Assembly: GCA_946187975.1 (NCBI GenBank)
Contig: CAMHTE010000011.1
Coordinates: 1-34,251 of the forward strand
Direction of reading: 5' to 3'
Length of the DNA stretch: 34,251 nucleotides
Origin: an uncultured Bacteroidales bacterium
Lineage (GTDB): Bacteria; Bacteroidota; Bacteroidia; Bacteroidales; UBA932
Shown: piece by piece, positions 7,151-13,652 of the stretch
How positions within the stretch are numbered: position 1 is the stretch's first letter
How the letters are laid out: every line of letters begins with the position of its first letter
Translations under genes and position numbers: made by a program
The notes under the pieces: generated by a model
What the model was told of the DNA's origin: nothing
Seen by the model: only the letters and a program-made list of their open reading frames with translations
The model's database searches: none

Positions 7151-8932
7151 TTAATCCAGTTTTAGTACCGCCATGAAGGCGCTCTGGGGAACCTGCACCT
7201 TGCCTATCTGGCGCATGCGCTTCTTTCCCTCCTTCTGCTTCTCGAGCAGTTTGCGCTTGCGCGTGACATCGCCTCCGTAGCACTTGGCCGTAACGTCCTT
7301 GCGCACCTGTTTGACAGTCTCGCGGGCGATAATCTTAGCACCGATGGCTGCCTGCACGGGAATGTCGAACTGCTGGCGCGGGATCAGGTCCTTGAGCTTG
7401 ACGCACATCTTGCGTCCGAATTCGTAGGCGTTGTCGGCGTGGATGAGCGTGGAAAGTGCGTCGGCAGGCTCGCCGTTCAGCAGGATGTCCAGCTTCACGA
7501 GATGCGCCGGACGGTAGCCGTTAATGTGGTAGTCGAACGACGCATAACCCTTGGATATGCTCTTGAGCTTGTCGTAGAAGTCGAAGACTATCTCCGACAG
7601 GGGCATGTCGTAATTGAGCTCCACGCGGTCGGAAGTGATGTAATGCTGGCTAACCAAGGTTCCGCGCTTGTCCAGGCAGAGTTTCATGACCGGGCCGAAG
7701 AACTCGCTCTTGCTGATTATCTGAGCCCGGATGAAGGGCTCGTCTATGCGGTCGATGAGAGTGGGGGCCGGCAGTCCGGAAGGATTGTGGACGTCCAGCA
7801 CCTCTCCCTGCGTAGTATATACCTTATATGATACGTTGGGGACGGTGGTGATGACGTCCATGTCGAATTCGCGGAAGAGGCGCTCCTGCACTATCTCCAG
7901 ATGCAGCAGGCCCAGGAAGCCGCAGCGGAATCCGGAACCCAGCGCCAGCGAACTCTCCGGCTCGTAAACGAAGGATGCGTCGTTGAGCTGGAATTTCTCC
8001 AGAACTGTGCGCAGCTCCTCGAACTTGTCCGCCTGCACCGGGTACATGCCCGCGAAAACCATGGGCTTGACTTCCTCGAAACCGGCTATCGCCTCCTTGC
8101 AGGAATTCTCCGCTCCCGTAATGGTATCTCCCACCTTGACCTCGGCCGCACTTTTGATGCCGGAAATGATGTATCCCACGTCGCCGCAGCCAACTTCTGC
8201 CGAAGGCACCAGCTTCATCCGGAGTATTCCCACCTCCTCGGCGTCGTACTCCATCCCGGTATTGAAGAATTTCACCTTCTGACCCTTGCGTATGCTGCCG
8301 TTCTTGACCTTGAAGTAGGCCACCACCCCGCGGAAGGGGTTGAAGACGGAGTCGAAGATGAGAGCCTGAAGGGGTGCGTCGGGGTCTCCCTCCGGGGCAG
8401 GGATCTTTTCCACGATGGCATCCAGGATGGGAGCCACTCCCTCGCCCGTGCGGGCGGAGATGCGGTAGATATCTTCGGCCTTGCAACCGATGAGGTCGAT
8501 TATCTGGTCCGCCACCACGTCGGGCTGGGCGGAATCCATATCTATCTTATTGAGTATGGGGATGATTTCCAGTCCGTGGTCGATAGCCTGGTAGAGATTG
8601 GCAATGGTCTGCGCCTGAACCCCCTGGGAGGCATCCACTACCAGCAGCGCGCCCTCGCAGGAAGCTATGCTGCGGCTGACCTCGTAACTGAAGTCCACAT
8701 GGCCCGGAGTATCGATGAGATTGAGCACATAGCCCTTGTAGCGCATCTGGATGGCATGACTCTTAATAGTGATGCCCTTTTCGCGCTCAAGGTCCATGTC
8801 GTCCAGCACCTGCGCTTCCATATCCCTCTCGCTCAGAGTCTGGGTAAGTTCCAGCAGACGGTCCGCCAGAGTGCTCTTTCCGTGATCGATATGGGCTATT
8901 ATGCAGAAATTGCGGATATTCTTCATCTCCAT
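7151..8932 (-). CDS. lepA: Elongation factor 4 (LepA) GTPase
   Basis: With this start the protein has 593 residues, the normal LepA length. It begins [21 protein letters not shown] (G1 P-loop), then has DTPGHVDF (G3), NKIDM (G4), EF-G-like domains, and the LepA-specific C-terminus with [19 protein letters not shown]. LepA is a ribosome-associated GTPase affecting translation under stress and ribosome assembly. An in-frame TTG at 8941 lengthens the frame but is inside the promoter box. The ATG at 8932 lies 6 nt behind TATCTTTG; the ATG at 8926 (MKNIRN) is the alternative. It forms a two-gene operon with menA. Confidence 0.96.
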   Translation of the reverse strand: MEMKNIRNFCIIAHIDHGKSTLADRLLELTQTLSERDMEAQVLDDMDLEREKGITIKSHAIQMRYKGYVLNLIDTPGHVDFSYEVSRSIASCEGALLVVDASQGVQAQTIANLYQAIDHGLEIIPILNKIDMDSAQPDVVADQIIDLIGCKAEDIYRISARTGEGVAPILDAIVEKIPAPEGDPDAPLQALIFDSVFNPFRGVVAYFKVKNGSIRKGQKVKFFNTGMEYDAEEVGILRMKLVPSAEVGCGDVGYIISGIKSAAEVKVGDTITGAENSCKEAIAGFEEVKPMVFAGMYPVQADKFEELRTVLEKFQLNDASFVYEPESSLALGSGFRCGFLGLLHLEIVQERLFREFDMDVITTVPNVSYKVYTTQGEVLDVHNPSGLPAPTLIDRIDEPFIRAQIISKSEFFGPVMKLCLDKRGTLVSQHYITSDRVELNYDMPLSEIVFDFYDKLKSISKGYASFDYHINGYRPAHLVKLDILLNGEPADALSTLIHADNAYEFGRKMCVKLKDLIPRQQFDIPVQAAIGAKIIARETVKQVRKDVTAKCYGGDVTRKRKLLEKQKEGKKRMRQIGKVQVPQSAFMAVLKLD

Positions 8933-8938
8933 AGGCTG

Positions 8939-8946
8939 CAAAGATA
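8939..8946 (-). promoter_or_regulatory. -7 promoter element for lepA-menA
   Basis: The reverse strand reads TATCTTTG, 6 nt before the lepA ATG at 8932. It is divergent from, and 11 nt away from, the transketolase -7 box, so the two polymerases would compete for the same 30-40 bp. A leaderless lepA mRNA is predicted. Confidence 0.6.
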
Positions 8947-8957
8947 CAAATTATAAT

Positions 8958-8965
8958 TATCTTTG
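8958..8965 (+). promoter_or_regulatory. -7 promoter element for the split transketolase genes
   Basis: TATCTTTG ends 6 nt before the ATG at 8972. The surrounding 30 bp is AT-rich in an otherwise GC-rich stretch. No ideal -33 TTTG is seen. The spacing again predicts an almost leaderless transcript. Confidence 0.6.
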
Positions 8966-8971
8966 TGAGTT

Positions 8972-9808
8972 ATGAAAACCATTCAAGACCTCAAAGACAT
9001 TGCTTCCCAAGTCCGTCGCGACATAGTTCGGATGGTTTCGGCGGCCGGATCCGGCCACCCGGGAGGATCCCTGAGCAGCACCGACATCATGACTGCACTG
9101 TATTTCAGTGAAATGGACCATAATCCGGCTACCTGGACCAGGGACGCCAAGGGTCAGGATGCCTTCATCCTGTCCGCCGGACACCTCGCACCGGTCTATT
9201 ACTCAGTACTTGCCCGTGCCGGATACTTCGATCCCAAGCTGATGGGCACGCTCCGCAAATTCGGCAGCGACCTGCAGGGCCACCCGGCAATCGGACACGT
9301 CAAGGGTATCTTCCAGCCCTCCGGCTCTCTCGGACAGGGCCTCTCAGCAGCTGCCGGCATCGCGCTGGCGAAGCAGCTCGACGGAGATCCGCACCGTGCA
9401 TTCGTACTCTGCGGTGACGGCGAAAGCGAGGAAGGTCAGATCTGGGAAGCCGCGATGTTCGCAGCACACCACAAGCTGGACAACCTTGTAGCAATAACCG
9501 ACTGGAACGGCCAGCAGATCGACGGCCCCATCGACAGCGTCGCCGGCGTAGGGGAACTCAACGAGAAGTGGCTCGCCTTCGGATGGGACGTAATCGTTGC
9601 CGACGGACACGACTTCGAGTCCATCCTCGGAGCCTTGGAACTCGCTCGCAAGAAAGACGGCAAGCCCAAGATGATACTCTTCAAGACCGAAATGGGTCAC
9701 GGAGTGGACTTCATGGCCGGCACCCACAAGTGGCACGGCAAAGCCCCTTCGGCAGAACAGTGCGAGGCCGCCCTCGCCCAGCTTAAAGAAACTTTGGGAG
9801 ACTATTAA
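8972..9808 (+). CDS. Transketolase, N-terminal (thiamine diphosphate-binding) subunit
   Basis: This 278-residue protein corresponds to the N-terminal half of transketolase. It shows GSGHPGGSLSSTDI near residue 28 and the ThDP/Mg motif GDGESEEGQIWEAAMFA...TDWNG near residues 149-175. With its partner it transfers two-carbon units between sugar phosphates in the non-oxidative pentose phosphate pathway. The partner gene starts one nucleotide behind its stop codon. Split transketolases are common in anaerobic bacteria and archaea. It starts 6 nt behind a promoter box. Confidence 0.94.
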   Translation: MKTIQDLKDIASQVRRDIVRMVSAAGSGHPGGSLSSTDIMTALYFSEMDHNPATWTRDAKGQDAFILSAGHLAPVYYSVLARAGYFDPKLMGTLRKFGSDLQGHPAIGHVKGIFQPSGSLGQGLSAAAGIALAKQLDGDPHRAFVLCGDGESEEGQIWEAAMFAAHHKLDNLVAITDWNGQQIDGPIDSVAGVGELNEKWLAFGWDVIVADGHDFESILGALELARKKDGKPKMILFKTEMGHGVDFMAGTHKWHGKAPSAEQCEAALAQLKETLGDY

Positions 9809-9809
9809 T

Positions 9810-10763
9810 ATGAAAAAGTATATAGATTCAGGTAAGAAAGACACCCGCAGCGGTTTCGGTGTCGGACTTCTCAAGGCCGGTCAGCTCAACCCCAACGTAG
9901 TTGCCCTTGCCGCCGACCTCAAAGGCTCGCTCAAGATGGATGCCTTTGCCGAGGCCTTCCCCGAAAGGTTCATCGAGTGCGGCATCGCCGAATCCAACAT
10001 GGTTGGCGTGGCGGCAGGTCTCGCCCTCGCCGGCAAGGTTCCATTCTGCGGCTCGTTCGCCGAGTTCGTGACCGGACGCGTGTACGACCAGGTACGCCAG
10101 GAAGTATGCTACGGTAAAACCAACGTTAAACTCGCCTCTTCCCATGCGGGCATCACCCTCGGAGAAGACGGAGCCACCCACCAGACCATGGAGGATGTGG
10201 CCCTTATGCGCGTGCTCCCCAACATGACCGTGCTGGTTCCCTGCGACTTCAACCAAACCGTACAGGCCACCATCGCGGCGGCGGCATACGACGGCCCCGT
10301 CTATCTGCGTTTCGGCCGTCCTTCGGTGCCCAACTTCACCGATCCGGACGAAAAGTTCGAAATAGGCAAGATCTACGTCCTCAACGAGGGCAAGGATGTG
10401 TCCATCATAACCAACGGCCACCTCGTTTGGGAGGCCCTTCAGGCTGCGGAAGCGCTTGAGGCCGAAGGCATCAGCGCCGAAGTGCTGAACGTCGCTACCG
10501 TAAAGCCCCTGGACGAAAAGGCACTGCTCGCATCCCTGAAGAAGACCGGCGCTGCAGTTGTAGCCGAGGAGCACGCCTCCGCAGGCGGACTCGGAGATGC
10601 AGTCGCAGCAGTCCTTGCAGCCAACGCTCCGGCTCCCGTAGAGTTCGTGAACGGCGGCGACAAGTTCGGTCAGTCCGGAACTCCTGCAGAGTTGATGGCA
10701 GCCTTCGGGCTCGATGCGGCACATATTGCGGCCGCGGCTAAAAAAGCCATTTCCCGCAAATAA
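9810..10763 (+). CDS. Transketolase, C-terminal (pyrimidine-binding) subunit
   Basis: This 317-residue protein is the second half of a split transketolase. Residues about 15-170 form the pyrimidine-binding domain, with ECGIAESNMVGVAAGLA (catalytic Glu of the ThDP activation pair in the IAE segment) and SHAGITLGEDGATHQ; the remainder is the C-terminal domain with NGHLVWEALQAAEAL and the late ASAGGLGDAVA. The start MKKYIDSGKKDTRSGFG is typical, and one nucleotide separates it from the first subunit, so subunits are made in step. A DXS-type synthase can be excluded because the halves are split and the motifs fit transketolase. Confidence 0.94.
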   Translation: MKKYIDSGKKDTRSGFGVGLLKAGQLNPNVVALAADLKGSLKMDAFAEAFPERFIECGIAESNMVGVAAGLALAGKVPFCGSFAEFVTGRVYDQVRQEVCYGKTNVKLASSHAGITLGEDGATHQTMEDVALMRVLPNMTVLVPCDFNQTVQATIAAAAYDGPVYLRFGRPSVPNFTDPDEKFEIGKIYVLNEGKDVSIITNGHLVWEALQAAEALEAEGISAEVLNVATVKPLDEKALLASLKKTGAAVVAEEHASAGGLGDAVAAVLAANAPAPVEFVNGGDKFGQSGTPAELMAAFGLDAAHIAAAAKKAISRK

Positions 10764-10787
10764 ACCTTTGCGCCCCCGAGGCATCAA

Positions 10788-11303
10788 ATGCCTTGTATGG
10801 ACCAAAAGGAAAAGGAGTTCAGGTCTCTGGTGGACCGCTACAGCGAGCCGCTCTATTGGCATGTTCGCTCACTGGTAGGTTCCCACGAGGATACCGACGA
10901 CCTCCTGCAGGAAATATTCCTTAAGGCATGGCAGGCTCTTCCCTCTTTCAGGGGAGAGTCTGCGGTTTTTACATGGCTATGGCGCATAGCCACCAACGAG
11001 GCCCTGGGCTTCCTGCGGAAGCAGAAAGTACGCTCCGTGCTCAGCTTCGGGCGCATCGATGCGGAAGCCGAACGCGTTGCCGGCAACGACCCGTGGTTCG
11101 ACGGTGACGCCGCACAACGCAAGTTCGCGGTCGCTCTCGCCAAACTTCCCTCAAAGCAGAAATCCGTCTTCTGCATGCGCTACTTCGAAGAACTTCCATA
11201 CGAAAAGATTTCGGAGATAACCGGCACATCCGTGGGGGCGCTGAAAGCCTCTTACCACATGGCCGCCGAAAAACTCAAGATCTTTATTTCGGAAGAAAAT
11301 TAA
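10788..11303 (+). CDS. Sigma-70 family RNA polymerase sigma factor (ECF type)
   Basis: This 171-residue protein has the two ECF domains. Region 2 (about residues 10-76) contains HEDTDDLLQEIFLKAWQAL and FRGESAVFTWLWRIATNEALGFLRK; region 4 (about 110-165) has LPSKQKSVFCMRYFEELPYEKISEITGTSVGALKASYHMAAEKLK, with a helix-turn-helix. It likely directs RNA polymerase to a small stress regulon. An in-frame ATG at 10797 (MDQKEKEF) is a plausible alternative start. It is followed by a small single-pass membrane protein and a Spy-like periplasmic protein, an arrangement that resembles an envelope stress module. It is too far from, and not arranged with, SusC/FecR partners to be a PUL sigma factor. Confidence 0.92.
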   Translation: MPCMDQKEKEFRSLVDRYSEPLYWHVRSLVGSHEDTDDLLQEIFLKAWQALPSFRGESAVFTWLWRIATNEALGFLRKQKVRSVLSFGRIDAEAERVAGNDPWFDGDAAQRKFAVALAKLPSKQKSVFCMRYFEELPYEKISEITGTSVGALKASYHMAAEKLKIFISEEN

Positions 11304-11337
11304 ACCTTTATATGCAAAACCCGTCTAATGTGTCGGT

Positions 11338-11622
11338 ATGAAAAAGGAAATGAACTATAAGGTACCTGAAGGATATTTCGAGGACTTGCGCGCGAAGCTC
11401 TCGGCAATACCCGCGCAGCAGCCTGAAAAGGTAAGCGCCGTTTCCAGGTTCACGCCCTATCTCGCACTGGCTGCCTGCTTTGCCGCAGCAATCATCATTG
11501 GCACAGGCATCCTCACCCGGACCACCACCCCGGCGGCCTCGGAAGACGAAATTATCGAGTATCTGGTTCAGTCGGACCTCTCACTCACTCAAATCGAAAA
11601 TTATTTATCATTAAACGAGTAA
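11338..11622 (+). CDS. Small single-pass membrane protein, possible anti-sigma factor
   Basis: This 94-residue protein begins MKKEMNYKVPEGYFEDL, has a cytoplasmic stretch of about 40 residues, one hydrophobic segment near residues 41-60 (YLALAACFAAAIIIGTGIL), and an acidic C-terminal tail. The YKVPEGYFEDL start is recurrent in Bacteroidota proteins encoded next to ECF sigma genes. Position between a sigma factor and a periplasmic Spy-like protein suggests an anti-sigma or sensor role, but no zinc-finger (ZAS) motif H-x3-C-x2-C is present. The function is inferred from context only. Confidence 0.75.
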   Translation: MKKEMNYKVPEGYFEDLRAKLSAIPAQQPEKVSAVSRFTPYLALAACFAAAIIIGTGILTRTTTPAASEDEIIEYLVQSDLSLTQIENYLSLNE

Positions 11623-11629
11623 TTGCATT

Positions 11630-12208
11630 ATGAAAAAGTTAGCAGCATCCATTATCGCACTCAGCCTTGTTCTCGGCGCAGCCGCACAAGGACAGCCCAG
11701 GGGACCCAAAGGTCCCGGAGAACCCGGCAAAATGCAGCACAAGGAGGCGGTGAACCGCCTTGAGAGCGAGCACGTCGCATTCCTCACCAACTCTCTAGAC
11801 CTCTCGCCCGAAGAAGCACAGGCATTCTGGCCTGTTTACAATAAGGCAAAGAAGGAAGACCGCGAAAGCTACAAGGCTGTACAGGAGAAGGGCAAGGCCC
11901 TGCGCGAAGCCCTCAAGGAGCAGAAGTCCGAGGACGAAATCGCAAAGCTCCTGAACGAATACCAGAAAGCGAAGGCCGACAAGAAAGACGTATTCGCAGC
12001 CTACACCAATGATTTCATCAAGGCTGTCGGCGTTACCAAGACGGCAAAGTTCTTTATCTCGGAGGAAAATTTCCGCAACAAGCAGATCCACAACCTCGGA
12101 GGACGTGGCCCTCAGCAGGGACACGGACAGTTCAAGGGACAGGGCCAGGCCAAAGGCCAGGGACAGCGCCCCGGACCGCGTCCGAACGGAGAGAAACCCG
12201 AAAAGTAG
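11630..12208 (+). CDS. Periplasmic Spy/CpxP-like (LTXXQ-type) protein
   Basis: This 192-residue protein has a signal peptide (MKKLAASIIALSLVLGAAAQ) and a helical core of about residues 35-145, rich in Lys, Glu and Ala. It includes FLTNSLDLSPEEAQAFWPVYNKAKKEDR, the L-x-L-x-P-E-E-A-x-x-F-W-P-x-Y pattern typical of Bacteroidota periplasmic proteins related to Spy/LTXXQ sensors and chaperones. The last 45 residues are a low-complexity Gly/Gln/Lys/Pro tail with GQG and KGQGQ repeats. As the third gene of the sigma module it is probably the output or sensor of that system. A strong hairpin terminator follows. Chaperone activity is inferred, not shown. Confidence 0.8.
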   Translation: MKKLAASIIALSLVLGAAAQGQPRGPKGPGEPGKMQHKEAVNRLESEHVAFLTNSLDLSPEEAQAFWPVYNKAKKEDRESYKAVQEKGKALREALKEQKSEDEIAKLLNEYQKAKADKKDVFAAYTNDFIKAVGVTKTAKFFISEENFRNKQIHNLGGRGPQQGHGQFKGQGQAKGQGQRPGPRPNGEKPEK

Positions 12209-12236
12209 GTCTTTCATCAATTAATAGTGTTTGAAT

Positions 12237-12261
12237 AAATCCCCTTCGGGGGATTTTTTTT
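12237..12261 (+). terminator. Rho-independent terminator after the sigma module
   Basis: AAATCCCC, a TTCG tetraloop, GGGGATTT and a run of T form a textbook intrinsic terminator with an 8-bp stem. It closes the sigma factor / membrane protein / Spy-like transcript. Its T-run merges directly into the gdhA -7 box. Confidence 0.9.
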
Positions 12262-12268
12262 ATATTTG
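12261..12268 (+). promoter_or_regulatory. -7 promoter element for gdhA
   Basis: TATATTTG fits TAnnTTTG and starts at the end of the terminator's T-run. The ATG lies 27 nt downstream, so this gene, unlike several neighbours, has a normal short leader. Confidence 0.55.
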
Positions 12269-12295
12269 TGGGTTAAGTGTTTTAGAACCTATCAT

Positions 12296-13651
12296 ATGAC
12301 AGATCCTGTAAAGAATTACGTCGAATCTTTCATGGCGGGACTCATCGCCCGCAATCCCGGAGAAAAGGAATTCCATCAGGCCGTACGCGAAGTGGTCGAA
12401 AGCGTGGCTCCCTACATCCTTGATTATCCTTACCTCAAGGACCTCAAGATAATGGAGCGCATGGCCGAACCCGAACGCGTGATCATATTCCGCGTCCCCT
12501 GGATGGACGACCGCGGACAGGTGCACATCAACCGCGGCTTCCGCGTGCAGATGAACAGCGCCATCGGTCCCTATAAGGGGGGCATCCGCTTCCATGAAAG
12601 TGTCAACCTCAGCATAATGAAGTTCCTCGCCTTCGAGCAGACCTTCAAGAACTCCCTCACCACACTCCCCATGGGAGGAGCCAAGGGCGGATCCGACTTC
12701 AGCCCCCGCGGCAAGTCCGACGCCGAGGTGATGCGCTTCTGCCAGAGCTTCATGACCGAGCTCCAGCGCCACATCGGGCAGGACACCGACGTTCCCGCCG
12801 GCGACATAGGAGTGGGTGGCCGCGAAATCGGCTACCTCTTCGGACAGTACAAGCGCCTGCGCGACGAGTTTACAGGAACACTCACGGGCAAGGGCCTCGC
12901 ATGGGGAGGCAGTCTCCTCCGCCCCGAGGCTACGGGCTTCGGTGTATGCTATTTTGCACAGGAAATGCTCGCCACCCGCGGCCAGAGCTTCGAAGGCAAG
13001 ACGGTGGTGGTGTCCGGCGCCGGCAACGTGGCCCAATATGCGGCACGCAAGGCCATGGACCTCGGAGCAAAGGTGGTCACCCTGTCCGACTCGGACGGCT
13101 TCATCCACGATCCCGACGGCCTCAACGAGGAAAAGTGGAATTACGTGATGCAGCTCAAGAACATCTACCGCGGACGCATCAAGGAATACGCGGAGAAGTA
13201 TCCCAACGCCAAATATTATCCCGGAGAGCGCCCGTGGGGCATCCCCTGCGACATAGCGCTGCCTTGCGCCACCCAGAACGAGATAGAAGCCGCCGACGCG
13301 GAGAAGATAGTCAAGGGCGGCTGCGGCTGCGTGACGGAAGGTGCCAACATGCCCACCACTCCCGAAGCCATCGCGATCATCCAGAAGGCCGGGCTTCTCT
13401 ACTCGCCAGGTAAGGCTTCCAACGCAGGCGGCGTAGCCACCTCGGGTCTCGAGATGACCCAGAACTCCATACGTCAGAAGTGGACCGCCGAAGAGGTAGA
13501 CGCCCATCTGCACCGTATCATGTCCGACATCCACGCAGCCTGCGTCAAGTACGGCAAGGACGAGTCGGGCAACGTCAACTACGTCAAGGGCGCGAATATC
13601 GCCGGCTTCATCAAGGTGGCGAACGCCATGGTCGACCAGGGACTCGTGTAA
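12296..13651 (+). CDS. gdhA: NAD(P)-specific glutamate dehydrogenase
   Basis: This 451-residue protein is the hexameric small-type glutamate dehydrogenase, which interconverts glutamate with 2-oxoglutarate and ammonia. Motifs include PYKGGIRFH at residues 92-100, the catalytic PMGGAKGG at 125-132 (Lys130), and the Rossmann segment VVVSGAGNVAQYAA near residue 240. The ATG at 12296 (MTDPVKNYV) gives the usual N-terminus; an in-frame TTG at 12266 overlaps the promoter box and is rejected. One nucleotide separates its stop from the next gene, the receiver-domain/PEP-synthase-like protein. NADP preference is likely from the family but not read directly. Confidence 0.95.
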   Translation: MTDPVKNYVESFMAGLIARNPGEKEFHQAVREVVESVAPYILDYPYLKDLKIMERMAEPERVIIFRVPWMDDRGQVHINRGFRVQMNSAIGPYKGGIRFHESVNLSIMKFLAFEQTFKNSLTTLPMGGAKGGSDFSPRGKSDAEVMRFCQSFMTELQRHIGQDTDVPAGDIGVGGREIGYLFGQYKRLRDEFTGTLTGKGLAWGGSLLRPEATGFGVCYFAQEMLATRGQSFEGKTVVVSGAGNVAQYAARKAMDLGAKVVTLSDSDGFIHDPDGLNEEKWNYVMQLKNIYRGRIKEYAEKYPNAKYYPGERPWGIPCDIALPCATQNEIEAADAEKIVKGGCGCVTEGANMPTTPEAIAIIQKAGLLYSPGKASNAGGVATSGLEMTQNSIRQKWTAEEVDAHLHRIMSDIHAACVKYGKDESGNVNYVKGANIAGFIKVANAMVDQGLV

Positions 13652-13652
13652 G

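Noticed and set aside
10788..11303. The ECF sigma factor as the regulator of the SusCD locus.
   Set aside because: No FecR-type anti-sigma is present, the SusC has no STN domain, and the gene is 5-6 kb away in its own module closed by a terminator.
12266..12295. N-terminal extension of gdhA from TTG at 12266.
   Set aside because: It overlaps the promoter box and the typical GDH N-terminus begins at ATG 12296.
12260..13534. Long reverse-strand open frame across gdhA (and similar frames across other genes, such as 947-1870, 3523-4842 and 19622-20935).
   Set aside because: They are antisense shadows in GC-rich coding DNA with no recognisable protein motifs, and each overlaps a clear gene.
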